Part shown: positions 7,960 through 15,735 of the stretch, piece by piece
Position numbering within the stretch: the first letter of the stretch is position 1
How the letters are laid out: the number at the start of each line of letters is the position of its first letter
Assembly (NCBI GenBank): GCA_002155895.1
Contig: MUMD01000035.1
Location: 1 to 32,614, forward strand
Length of the DNA: 32,614 nucleotides
Direction of reading: 5' to 3'
DNA from: Streptomyces rochei
Lineage (GTDB): Bacteria > Actinomycetota > Actinomycetes > Streptomycetales > Streptomycetaceae
The notes under the pieces: model-generated
What the model was told of the DNA's origin: nothing
Seen by the model: the letters and a program-made list of their open reading frames with translations, nothing else
Databases searched by the model: none
Program-made: the position numbers and the translations under genes

Positions 7960-8034
7960 CGGTCCTGACGGGATTTGAACCCGCGGCCTCCACCTTGACA
8001 GGGTGGCGAGCACTCCAAACTGCTCCACAGGACC
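7960..8034 (-). tRNA. tRNA-Asp(GTC), copy 1
   Basis: A 75-base cloverleaf on the minus strand. The acceptor stem is GGTCCTG/CAGGACC with discriminator G; the anticodon arm is CCACC-CTGTCAA-GGTGG with anticodon GTC; the T-arm is CGGG-TTCAAAT-CCCG. CCA is not encoded. It is identical to the copy at 12364-12438, on the other side of hrpA. Confidence 0.97.
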
Positions 8035-8101
8035 AGGTTTCGCGGCGCCCACGCGACAAAGTCGCTCAGGGATTCTGCTGCGTTGCGCTGCGAGAAGAGA
8101 C

Positions 8102-8144
8102 TGTACAGGAGGGTGGCCCCCGGGTCGAACTCACCCTCCGTACA
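8102..8144 (-). terminator. hrpA terminator
   Basis: Stem of 5+8 bp with a single bulged A: TGTAC/GTACA closes over GGAGGGTG/CACCCTCC. It lies about 20 bases beyond the hrpA stop codon. Confidence 0.65.
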
Positions 8145-8165
8145 CCTCTCGTCACCGGTGGCGGC

Positions 8166-11100
8166 CTACGGTGCCAGCGCGTCGATCGCCTTCACGATCC
8201 GCTTGTCGGAGACGGGGTACGCCGTGCCCAGCGCGTGCGCGAAGTAGCTGACCCGCAGCTCCTCGATCATCCAGCGCACGTCCAGGACCTGCTGCGGAAC
8301 GGGCCGGCCCTGCGGCATCTGCTCCAGCAGCCACGCGTACTCGTCCCGCATCTCGTGGACCTTCTCCATCCGGGACGTGTCCCGCTGGACGGCCGTCGGC
8401 ATCTGCTGCAACCGCCGGTCGGCGGCGACCAGATAGCGCATCAGGTCCGGCAGCCGCCTGATCCCCGCCTCCGTGACGAAGCCCGGCTTCACCAGCGCGT
8501 CCAGCTGCCCCCGCACGTCCTGGAGGTTCGCCAGCAGCGCGGGGCTCCGTACGGCCTTCAGACGGCGCTCACAGGCCTGCCAGGCGGCCAGCACCTGCTG
8601 CACCTGCCCCACGGCGCGGACGGTCGTGTCGACGATCTCCGCGCGGACCTTGTCGTAGAGCTTGCGGTAGGACTCCTCGTCCCACGCCGGACCGCCGAAG
8701 TCGGCGATCAGCTTGTCGGCCGCGGCCATGGCGCAGTCGTCGAACAGCGCCTGGACGGAACCGTGGGGATTGGCGGACAGATTCAGCTTCTGCTGGTTGG
8801 TCAGCTTCTCGGACGCGAACTTCGCCGGGTTGACCGGGATGTTGCGCAGGATCAGCCGGCGTGTGCCCTTCCACATCGCCTGGGCCTGCTCGGCCTCGGT
8901 GTCGAAGAGCCGTACGGACACCGTGTCACCGTCGTCGACCAGCGCCGGATACGCCTTCACCGGCTGGCCCGCCCGGCGCGTCTCGAAGACCCGGGACAGC
9001 GTGCCGATCGTCCAGTCCGTCAGACCGGAGCGCTCCAGCGACTCGCCGCCGCTGCGTACGGCGGTGGCCGCCGCGGCCTGCGACAGCGCCTTGCGCGCCT
9101 TCGGCCGCAGCCGCAGCCGCAGCGCCTCCAGGTCCTTGTCCTCGGCCAGCTTGCGGCGCCGCTCGTCGACGATCCGGAACGTGATCTTGAGGTGGTCCGG
9201 GACCTTGGCCCAGTCGAAGTCCTCCGCCTCGAACGGCACCCCCACCATGCGCTTCAGCTCCCGCGCCATGGTCACCGTCAGCGGCTCCTGGAGCGGCACC
9301 GCCCGCTCCAGGAACTTCTGCGCGAAGTTCGGGGCCGGTACGTAGTTGCGGCGGATCGGCTTGGGCAGGGACCGGATCAGCTCCGTGACCACCTGCTCCC
9401 TGAGGCCCGGGATCTGCCAGTCGAAGCCCTCGTCCGTGACCTGGTTGAGCACCTGGAGCGGAATGTGGACGGTCACGCCGTCCGCGTCCGCGCCCGGCTC
9501 GAACTGGTACGTCACCCGGAACTTCAGCGGCCCCTGGCGCCAGGAGTCCGGATAGTCGTCCTTGGTGACCGCCCCCGCCTTCTCGTTGATGAGCATCTCG
9601 CGCTCGAAGTCGAGGAAGTCGGGCTGCTCGTGCCGCTTGTGCTTCCACCACGAGTCGAAGTGCGCGCCCGAGACGACGTGTTCGGGCACCCGCTGGTCGT
9701 AGAAGTCGTACAGCGTCTCGTCGTCGACCAGGATGTCCCGGCGCCGGGCGCGGTGCTCCAGCTCCTCGACCTCGGTCAGCAGCTTGCGGTTGTCCGCGAA
9801 GAACTTGTGGTGCGTGCGCCAGTCGCCCTCCACCAGGGCGTTGCGGATGAACAGCTCGCGGCTGACCTCCGGGTCGATCCGCCCGTAGTTCACCTTGCGC
9901 TGCGCCACGATCGGCACGCCGTACAGCGTGACCTTCTCGTACGCCATCACGGCCGCCTGGTCCTTCTCCCAGTGCGGCTCGCTGTAGGTGCGCTTGAGCA
10001 GGTGCCCGGCGAGCGGCTCGACCCACTCGGGCTCGATCTTCGCGTTGACGCGGGCCCAGAGCCGCGAGGTCTCCACCAGCTCGGCGGACATCACGAACCG
10101 CGGGGGCTTCTTGAAGAGCGCCGAGCCCGGGAAGATCGCGAACTTGGCGTTCCGCGCGCCCAGGTACTCGTTCTTCGCGCCCTCCTTCACGTCCTTCATG
10201 CCGACGTGGGAGAGCAGGCCCGCCAGCAGCGACACATGGACGCGGTCCTCGGGAGCGTCCTCGTCGTTGAGGTGGATGCCCATCTGCTTGGCGACCGTGC
10301 GCAGCTGCGTGTAGATGTCCTGCCACTCGCGGATGCGCAGGAAGTTGAGGTACTCCTGCTTGCACATCCGGCGGAAGGACGACGAACCGCGCTCCTTCTG
10401 CTGCTCGCGCACGTACCGCCACAGGTTGAGGAAGGCGAGGAAGTCGCTGGTCTCGTCCTTGAAGCGGGCGTGCTGCTGGTCCGCCTGCGCCTGCTTCTCG
10501 GCCGGCCGCTCGCGCGGGTCCTGGATGGACAGGGCCGCCGCTATGACCATGACCTCGCGGACACAGCCGTTCTTGTCGGCCTCCAGCACCATCCGGGCCA
10601 GCCTCGGGTCCACGGGCAGCTGCGCCAGCTTGCGCCCGGTCTCCGTGAGCCGCTTGCGTACGTCCTTCTGCGCGGGGTCGAGCGCGCCCAGCTCCTGGAG
10701 GAGCTGCACACCGTCGCGGATGTTGCGGTGGTCCGGCGGGTCGATGAAGGGGAACTTCTCGATGTCGCCGAGGCCGGCCGCGGTCATCTGCAGGATGACG
10801 GAGGCGAGGTTGGTGCGGAGGATCTCCGCGTCCGTGAACTCCGGGCGGGCGTGGAAGTCGTCCTCGCTGTACAGCCGGATGCAGATGCCGTCGGAGGTCC
10901 GTCCGCAGCGGCCCTTGCGCTGGTTGGCGCTGGCCTGCGAGATCGGCTCGATCGGCAGCCGCTGCACCTTGGTGCGGTGGCTGTACCGGGAGATCCGGGC
11001 GAAGCCGGGGTCGATGACGTACTTGATGCCCGGCACGGTCAGCGAGGTCTCGGCGACGTTGGTCGCCAGAACGATCCTGCGGCCGGTGTGCTGCTGGAAG

Positions 11101-12110
11101 ACGCGGTGCTGCTCGGCGTGCGAGAGCCGCGCGTACAGGGGCAGCACCTCCGTGAATCTGTACTTCTTCTTCTCCAGCGCGTCGGCCGTGTCCCGGATCT
11201 CCCGCTCGCCGGAGAGGAAGACGAGGATGTCGCCCTTGCCCTCCGCCATCAGCTCCTCGACGGCATCGGTGATCGCGGTGATCTGGTCCCGGTCGGCGTC
11301 GTCGCCGTCCTCCTCCAGCAGCGGCCGGTACCGCACCTCCACCGGGTAGGTCCGCCCGCTGACCTCGATGATCGGGGCGTCGCCGAAGTGCCGGGAGAAG
11401 CGCTCGGGGTCGATGGTCGCCGAGGTGATGACGACCTTGAGGTCCGGGCGCTTGGGCAGGAGCTGCGCCAGGTACCCGAGCAGGAAGTCGATGTTGAGGG
11501 ACCGCTCGTGCGCCTCGTCGATGATGATCGTGTCGTAGGCGCGCAGCTCGCGATCGGTCTGGATCTCGGCGAGCAGGATGCCGTCCGTCATCAGCTTGAT
11601 GAAGGTGGCGTCCGGGTTCACCTGATCGGTGAACCGCACCTTCCAGCCCACGGCCTCACCCAGCGGGGTGTCCAGCTCGTCCGCGACCCGCTCGGCGACG
11701 GTGCGGGCGGCGATCCGCCGGGGCTGGGTGTGCCCGATCATGCCGCGCACGCCGCGTCCCAGCTCCACGCAGATCTTCGGGATCTGCGTGGTCTTCCCGG
11801 ACCCGGTCTCGCCGGCGACGATGACGACCTGATGATCACGGATGGCGGCCGCGATCTCGTCCTTCTTCTGGCTGACGGGCAGCTGCTCGGGGTAGGTGAC
11901 GGCGGGCACGCGCGCCCGGCGCTCACCGATGCGCTGCTCGGCCTTGGCCACCTCCGCCTCGATCTCGGCGAGAACGGCGGCCCGGGCCTCCGGCTTACGG
12001 ATCTTCCGTGCACCCTCCAGCCTCCGACCGAGCCGATGCGCGTCGCGCAGCGACAGCTCGGTCAGCCGGGGGGCGAGAGTGCCGAGAGTGGGGGCGGGAT
12101 GCGTAGACAT
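8166..12110 (-). CDS. hrpA: ATP-dependent RNA helicase HrpA (DEAH box)
   Basis: A 1314-residue DEAH/RHA helicase, matching the roughly 1300-residue HrpA of other bacteria; it is a cytoplasmic RNA remodeller, and in E. coli HrpA acts on fimbrial mRNA and stalled ribosomes. Motifs: I GETGSGKTT (100-108), II DEAH (198-201), III SAT (230-232), and VI QRKGRCGR (397-404). A helicase-associated domain and an OB-fold follow, then a long C-terminal domain of DUF3418 type. Start ATG 12110 has only a weak ribosome site (GGAAC). It stands alone between two identical tRNA-Asp genes on the same strand. The antisense frame stays open for 4.6 kb because of codon bias; it is not a gene. Confidence 0.97.
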   Translation of the reverse strand: MSTHPAPTLGTLAPRLTELSLRDAHRLGRRLEGARKIRKPEARAAVLAEIEAEVAKAEQRIGERRARVPAVTYPEQLPVSQKKDEIAAAIRDHQVVIVAGETGSGKTTQIPKICVELGRGVRGMIGHTQPRRIAARTVAERVADELDTPLGEAVGWKVRFTDQVNPDATFIKLMTDGILLAEIQTDRELRAYDTIIIDEAHERSLNIDFLLGYLAQLLPKRPDLKVVITSATIDPERFSRHFGDAPIIEVSGRTYPVEVRYRPLLEEDGDDADRDQITAITDAVEELMAEGKGDILVFLSGEREIRDTADALEKKKYRFTEVLPLYARLSHAEQHRVFQQHTGRRIVLATNVAETSLTVPGIKYVIDPGFARISRYSHRTKVQRLPIEPISQASANQRKGRCGRTSDGICIRLYSEDDFHARPEFTDAEILRTNLASVILQMTAAGLGDIEKFPFIDPPDHRNIRDGVQLLQELGALDPAQKDVRKRLTETGRKLAQLPVDPRLARMVLEADKNGCVREVMVIAAALSIQDPRERPAEKQAQADQQHARFKDETSDFLAFLNLWRYVREQQKERGSSSFRRMCKQEYLNFLRIREWQDIYTQLRTVAKQMGIHLNDEDAPEDRVHVSLLAGLLSHVGMKDVKEGAKNEYLGARNAKFAIFPGSALFKKPPRFVMSAELVETSRLWARVNAKIEPEWVEPLAGHLLKRTYSEPHWEKDQAAVMAYEKVTLYGVPIVAQRKVNYGRIDPEVSRELFIRNALVEGDWRTHHKFFADNRKLLTEVEELEHRARRRDILVDDETLYDFYDQRVPEHVVSGAHFDSWWKHKRHEQPDFLDFEREMLINEKAGAVTKDDYPDSWRQGPLKFRVTYQFEPGADADGVTVHIPLQVLNQVTDEGFDWQIPGLREQVVTELIRSLPKPIRRNYVPAPNFAQKFLERAVPLQEPLTVTMARELKRMVGVPFEAEDFDWAKVPDHLKITFRIVDERRRKLAEDKDLEALRLRLRPKARKALSQAAAATAVRSGGESLERSGLTDWTIGTLSRVFETRRAGQPVKAYPALVDDGDTVSVRLFDTEAEQAQAMWKGTRRLILRNIPVNPAKFASEKLTNQQKLNLSANPHGSVQALFDDCAMAAADKLIADFGGPAWDEESYRKLYDKVRAEIVDTTVRAVGQVQQVLAAWQACERRLKAVRSPALLANLQDVRGQLDALVKPGFVTEAGIRRLPDLMRYLVAADRRLQQMPTAVQRDTSRMEKVHEMRDEYAWLLEQMPQGRPVPQQVLDVRWMIEELRVSYFAHALGTAYPVSDKRIVKAIDALAP

Positions 12111-12232
12111 ACGGGTTCCAGGATCTCATCACACGGAAAAACCTGGCGAACGCTTTTGTCCGCCGGACGCAACGCCGGGCGCGGGCCGGTACGGGCAGGG
12201 CTCGGGCCGGACACGGTTAGACCGGACACAAC

Positions 12233-12260
12233 AAGGCCCCGATCCGAAGATCGGGGCCTT
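12233..12260 (-). terminator. Terminator of the Glu-Asp-Phe tRNA cluster
   Basis: Perfect 12-bp stem (AAGGCCCCGATC/GATCGGGGCCTT) whose minus-strand loop is TTCG, a very stable tetraloop, followed by TTGTTG. It starts 5 bases past the 3' end of tRNA-Phe. Confidence 0.88.
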
Positions 12261-12265
12261 TGCTG

Positions 12266-12339
12266 TGGCTGGGGCCGGGGTCGAACCGGCGACCTATCGC
12301 TTTTCAGGCGATCGCTCGTACCAACTGAGCTACCCAGCC
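12266..12339 (-). tRNA. tRNA-Phe(GAA)
   Basis: A 74-base cloverleaf. The acceptor is GGCTGGG/CCCAGCC with discriminator A; the anticodon arm is ATCGC-CTGAAAA-GCGAT with anticodon GAA; the T-arm is GCCGG-TTCGACC-CCGGC. It is the last gene of a minus-strand tRNA cluster. Confidence 0.97.
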
Positions 12340-12344
12340 GCGAG

Positions 12345-12358
12345 GTTTCACGTGAAAC
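12345..12358. other. parS: parS chromosome-segregation site (ParB binding)
   Basis: GTTTCACGTGAAAC, identical to the Streptomyces parS consensus as I know it. It is embedded in a perfect 20-base palindrome (12342-12361) in the 24-base gap between tRNA-Phe and tRNA-Asp. ParB spreads from such sites, which cluster around the replication origin; its presence suggests the window lies in the origin-proximal core of the chromosome. Confidence 0.88.
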
Positions 12359-12363
12359 CTCAG

Positions 12364-12438
12364 CGGTCCTGACGGGATTTGAACCCGCGGCCTCCACCTT
12401 GACAGGGTGGCGAGCACTCCAAACTGCTCCACAGGACC
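12364..12438 (-). tRNA. tRNA-Asp(GTC), copy 2
   Basis: 75 bases, identical to the copy at 7960-8034, with the same acceptor stem GGTCCTG/CAGGACC and anticodon GTC. It lies between tRNA-Glu and tRNA-Phe and is presumably cotranscribed with them. The identity includes one or two bases on either side, then stops. Confidence 0.97.
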
Positions 12439-12472
12439 AAGCTTCGTACGACAGTGTCGCACATGTACTGCG

Positions 12473-12545
12473 TGCCCCCAACGGGATTCGAACCCGTGCT
12501 ACCGCCTTGAAAGGGCGGCGTCCTAGGCCGCTAGACGATGAGGGC
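12473..12545 (-). tRNA. tRNA-Glu(TTC)
   Basis: A 73-base cloverleaf. The acceptor is GCCCTCA/TGGGGGC with one T-G pair and discriminator A; the anticodon arm is CCGCC-CTTTCAA-GGCGG with anticodon TTC; the T-arm is ACGGG-TTCGAAT-CCCGT. It is the first gene of the Glu-Asp-Phe cluster. Confidence 0.97.
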
Positions 12546-12625
12546 TATCGGCCCGCCTGGGCGCTTCGCAGCGCGTCGGGGACGTGAGAAGCATATGGGA
12601 TGGCGGGAGCTATCGCCAAAACGGT

Positions 12626-14245
12626 TTACGGAGAGGCCGGGGAAGGGGCCGTGGGCGTGCGGCTCCTCCCGGTGGGCGAGGGCCCGGTTCCGGTCGGGGA
12701 CGGGGTCGCTCCGGGCTGGTTCTCCTTGGGGAGGTGGCGGCTGACCTCGGCCGTCGTCAGCCCCAGACCGCCGAGCTTGATCTCGTCCCAGGCCTGGAGG
12801 CGTCGGCTGTCGCGGTCGAAGTAGAGGATCGACGCCTGGATGGGGTCGGGGTACTCGCCCTCGACCGCGCGCAGGCCGCTGCCGCCGGTGGAGCCCTCGA
12901 TGCGCAACCGGGTGCCGTACTTCATGACCTCCATGTCCTCGCGGTGCAGGTGGCCGGCGAGCACCAGCGGCACCTCGCCGTCGACCTCCCGGGCGGCCGA
13001 CGGCTCGTGGGCGACCGCGACGTCGACGGGGGTGCCGGCCGCGTGCTGGTCGCGCAGGGCGGAGGCGAGGCGGGCACCGGCCAGTTCCTGGGACGCCTCG
13101 GCGCCGTCCGACTTGGAGCGGTCGGGCGTGTACTGCGGGTCGCCGATGCCGGCGAAGCGCAGGCCGGCGACGGTCCGGGCGCGGCCGTCGTCCAGCACGT
13201 GCACGTTCTTCAGGCCCTCGAGGTACTTCTGGGTGACGCGGGAGTCGTGGTTGCCGCGGACCCAGACGTAGGGGGCGTCGAGGTCCTCGATGGGGTCCAG
13301 CAAGCCGTTCTCGGCGGCCGTGCCATGGTCCATGGTGTCGCCGGAGTCGACGATCACATCGACCTTGTACTGCTCCACCAGCGAGGCGATGATCTTCCAG
13401 CTCGCCGGGTTCAGATGGATGTCGGAGACGTGCAGGACGCGGATCGTGGTCGGGTCGGGCTGGTAGGCGGGGAGCGTCGAGGTGACGTCGTAGAGCTTGG
13501 TCACGTTCGTGACCAGGCGGGCCAGTTCCTTCTGGTAGACGTCGAACTCGGTGACGATGCTGCGCGCGTCGCCGACCAGGGAGGGCGCGGAGGAGAGCAG
13601 GCCGGAGAACCTGGGCTCCAGGACCGAGTCGGGGTTCCAGGTGGCGTAGGCGGTGCCGCCGGAGGCGACCAGGAGGGTGAGGGCGAGCCCACCGGCGGCC
13701 AGGGCGCGCCGGGGGCGGCGGTAGACGACGAGGCCGAGGGCGGTGGCGCCGCTGACGACGGCGACGCAGGAGCGGACGGCGAGGTCGAGCGTGCCGTGCT
13801 CGACGTCCTGGGCGACCTCGTCCTGGAGGCCGGAGAGGCGCTCGGGGTGATCGACCAGGGCCTGGGCGCGGTCGGGGTCGAGCTGGTCGACGTTGACGTC
13901 GAGACGGACGGGGGCGACGTGGCTGTCGAGTTGCAGGGCGCCCAGCGGTGAGACGTTGATCTTCGTGCCGCCGCTGATGGAGGGGCGCAGCGTCATCGTG
14001 GTGTTCATGGGGCCGACGGGTACGCGGACGTCGCCCACGACCAGCAGGCCCAGCCAGGCGCCCAGCAGGACGACGGCGACGAGGCCGAAGGCACGGGTCC
14101 AGGGGCGGGACCGGGGGGTGAGCCCGGGTGTCGCGGCCGCGCGGCGGCTGGCGCGGTGGCGGCGGACGAGGGCGCGCGGCGCGTTGCGGATGCTGTTCAT
14201 CACCTCGGCCAGGGCGTGCGGGACTGCGGCGGAGACGCGAGCCAT
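12626..14245 (-). CDS. Membrane-anchored metallophosphoesterase
   Basis: A 539-residue protein of the calcineurin-like phosphoesterase superfamily. Hydrophobic segments lie near residues 52-70, 160-175 and 182-200; the catalytic domain follows. Its metal-binding motifs are all present: DIH (275-277), GD (302-303), GNHD (331-334), H413 and GHLH (431-434). Topology suggests membrane anchoring; the substrate is unknown. The C-terminal 35 residues are a Pro/Ser/Thr-rich tail. I chose ATG 14245 (MARVSAAVPHAL); a second ATG at 14200 has GAGG too close, so the start is uncertain. It is divergent from the small metallopeptidase at 14376, leaving about 130 bases for both promoters. Its 3' end faces the tRNA-Glu gene. 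Confidence 0.88.
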   Translation of the reverse strand: MARVSAAVPHALAEVMNSIRNAPRALVRRHRASRRAAATPGLTPRSRPWTRAFGLVAVVLLGAWLGLLVVGDVRVPVGPMNTTMTLRPSISGGTKINVSPLGALQLDSHVAPVRLDVNVDQLDPDRAQALVDHPERLSGLQDEVAQDVEHGTLDLAVRSCVAVVSGATALGLVVYRRPRRALAAGGLALTLLVASGGTAYATWNPDSVLEPRFSGLLSSAPSLVGDARSIVTEFDVYQKELARLVTNVTKLYDVTSTLPAYQPDPTTIRVLHVSDIHLNPASWKIIASLVEQYKVDVIVDSGDTMDHGTAAENGLLDPIEDLDAPYVWVRGNHDSRVTQKYLEGLKNVHVLDDGRARTVAGLRFAGIGDPQYTPDRSKSDGAEASQELAGARLASALRDQHAAGTPVDVAVAHEPSAAREVDGEVPLVLAGHLHREDMEVMKYGTRLRIEGSTGGSGLRAVEGEYPDPIQASILYFDRDSRRLQAWDEIKLGGLGLTTAEVSRHLPKENQPGATPSPTGTGPSPTGRSRTPTAPSPASP

Positions 14246-14363
14246 TGGTCCCGTATGCCCAAGGCCCGGCGCGGGTATGCGGGCGGGCGCCGCGGAGCGG
14301 GGCACCGGCGGCGCCCGGCGTGCGGCTTCGGGGTGGCCCGTGTCGTACCTCACGGTCGTACCC

Positions 14364-14375
14364 GACAATGGGCCT
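14364..14375 (+). promoter_or_regulatory. Possible -10 element for a leaderless metallopeptidase message
   Basis: GACAAT at 14364-14369 ends 6 bases before the GTG at 14376. No Shine-Dalgarno sequence is visible ahead of that start, so a leaderless transcript fits. No good -35 was found. Confidence 0.35.
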
Positions 14376-14726
14376 GTGCTGGAGATGACGCGCGAGGAGT
14401 TCGAGGAACTGGTCGCCGAGGCGCTGGACCGGATCCCGCCGGAGCTGACGCGGCTGATGGACAACGTCGCGGTGTTCGTCGAGGACGAGCCGCCGGCCGA
14501 CGATCCCGAGCTGCTCGGGCTGTACGAGGGGACGCCGCTGACGGAGCGCGGGGAGTGGTACGCGGGCGTGCTGCCGGACCGGATCACCATCTACCGGGGG
14601 CCGACCCTGCGGTTCTGCGAGACGCGCGACGACGTCGTCGCGGAGACCGAGGTCACCGTGGTGCACGAGATCGCGCACCACTTCGGGATCGACGACGCGC
14701 GGCTGCACGCGCTCGGGTACGGGTGA
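14376..14726 (+). CDS. Minimal zincin metallopeptidase-like protein
   Basis: A 116-residue protein whose C-terminal part contains VVHEIAHHFGIDDARLHALGYG: HEIAH (97-101) is the HExxH zinc site, and FGIDD supplies a possible third acidic ligand (Asp106 or Asp107). This matches the small actinobacterial metallopeptidase family (Zincin_1, PF06262), which has no proven substrate. No signal peptide, so cytoplasmic. Start GTG 14376 (MLEMTREEFEELV); an in-frame ATG at 14385 is an alternative. It is divergent from the metallophosphoesterase. Its last codons coincide with the first copy of the downstream 38-bp tandem repeat, so the C-terminus and repeat may share an origin. Confidence 0.88.
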   Translation: MLEMTREEFEELVAEALDRIPPELTRLMDNVAVFVEDEPPADDPELLGLYEGTPLTERGEWYAGVLPDRITIYRGPTLRFCETRDDVVAETEVTVVHEIAHHFGIDDARLHALGYG

Positions 14727-14833
14727 GCGGGTCCGTGGGGGCGTGACGCGTCCGGGTACGGGGAGCGCATCCGTGCGGGTGTGACGCGTCCGGGTACGGG
14801 GAGTGTCCCCGGGCCGGTGTGACGCGCTCGGGT
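14705..14833 (+). repeat. 38-bp tandem repeat overlapping the metallopeptidase 3' end
   Basis: Units built on ACGCG-TCC-GGGTACGGGGAG begin near 14707, 14746, 14784 and 14822 (the last is cut short). The spacing is 38 bases for the last three, with one indel in the first, and divergence grows toward the ends. The first unit contains the final codons and stop of the metallopeptidase; the others are noncoding. Confidence 0.8.
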
Positions 14834-14918
14834 CAAGTCCGACTCGCCGGACGCGTGTCCTCTTGTCGGTGAGGGGAGTTGGGCACGGCGACTCCTTGAC
14901 CCCCGGAGGTGGCCGCCC

Positions 14919-15482
14919 GTGCGCCCCTTGTACGTACCCGTCCGTCTGGCCGCCACCGCCGTGGCCGTCGTCGCCGCCGCCGGCTGCATGAGCGTCGGCG
15001 ACGACGCGTCCGGCGGGGGCGCCACGCCGTCGCACTCCGCCGGTGAGCGTGGCGGTGCGGCCCCGGACGGCGCTTCCGCGGTGGGCGGCAACGCCGGGTA
15101 CGGCGCGGCCGCGGCCGACGAGGGGCGCGGGCGCGGCAAGGGCAAGAAGGGCGGGGGCAAGGGCAAGGGCGGGGACGACGAGGTCCGGGGCGACCGCGAG
15201 GACGGCGCGGGTCCGGACGCGTCGCCGTCCGTCGGGCCGCCCGCCGGCGCGACCCGGACGCCGCCGGCGCAGGGCGGGGGCGGCGAACCCGCGCCGACCC
15301 GGACACCGCCCCCGCAGCAGCCGACGCGGACGGCCGAGCCGGAGCCGACGCCGACCGAGGAGCCGCCCCCCACGCCGACGCCGGAGCCGACGACCGCGGA
15401 GCCCTCCTCGTCGGCGCACGAGCCCCCGGGCACGCAACTGGCCTGGCGGGAGCCGGCGCCGACGGCCGGGGCGCCGGTGTAG
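14919..15482 (+). CDS. Small Pro/Thr-rich lipoprotein
   Basis: A 187-residue exported protein, start GTG 14919, with GGAGG 9 bases upstream. The signal peptide has a typical short basic start, a hydrophobic core of Ala/Val and lipobox AAGC (Cys23), predicting a lipid anchor outside the membrane. The mature part has no folded domain I recognise. It contains a Gly/Lys-rich stretch (GRGRGKGKKGGGKGKGGDD) followed by a long Pro/Thr/Glu repeat tail (TPTEEPPPTPTPEP), which looks like a cell-wall-spanning linker. No function can be inferred. The composition makes all other frames look open, but the signal peptide and ribosome site support this one. Confidence 0.75.
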   Translation: MRPLYVPVRLAATAVAVVAAAGCMSVGDDASGGGATPSHSAGERGGAAPDGASAVGGNAGYGAAAADEGRGRGKGKKGGGKGKGGDDEVRGDREDGAGPDASPSVGPPAGATRTPPAQGGGGEPAPTRTPPPQQPTRTAEPEPTPTEEPPPTPTPEPTTAEPSSSAHEPPGTQLAWREPAPTAGAPV

Positions 15483-15735
15483 GCGATCACCGGACAGTGG
15501 CGCTGAGCTGGGCATGTGCCGGCCGTGCGCCGCTCGGTTTGCCTTCTGGGGTGTGGGGTGCGTATGGTGGTAGATCGTTTGATCCCATTTGCCCGGCGCC
15601 ACCGCAGAGCGCGCCGTGTGGCGCGTACTCTCCTTTGCCGTGGTGGACCGCATCGAGGCGGTCGTATTGCGAATCGCGATTCACGGAGTTGACGGGCGCG
15701 TGCCGACGAGAGACTCCGGAAGGTTTCGCATTCGC

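Noticed and set aside
7941-12587. 4.6-kb open reading frame (1548 codons) antisense to hrpA
   Set aside because: It arises from extreme GC codon bias opposite a real gene and runs through tRNA genes; the product is low-complexity Arg/Leu/Val-rich with no domain.
12531-15653. 1040-codon minus-strand frame spanning the phosphoesterase and two plus-strand genes
   Set aside because: Its translation is Arg/Pro-rich shadow sequence; the real minus-strand gene in this region is the phosphoesterase in another frame.
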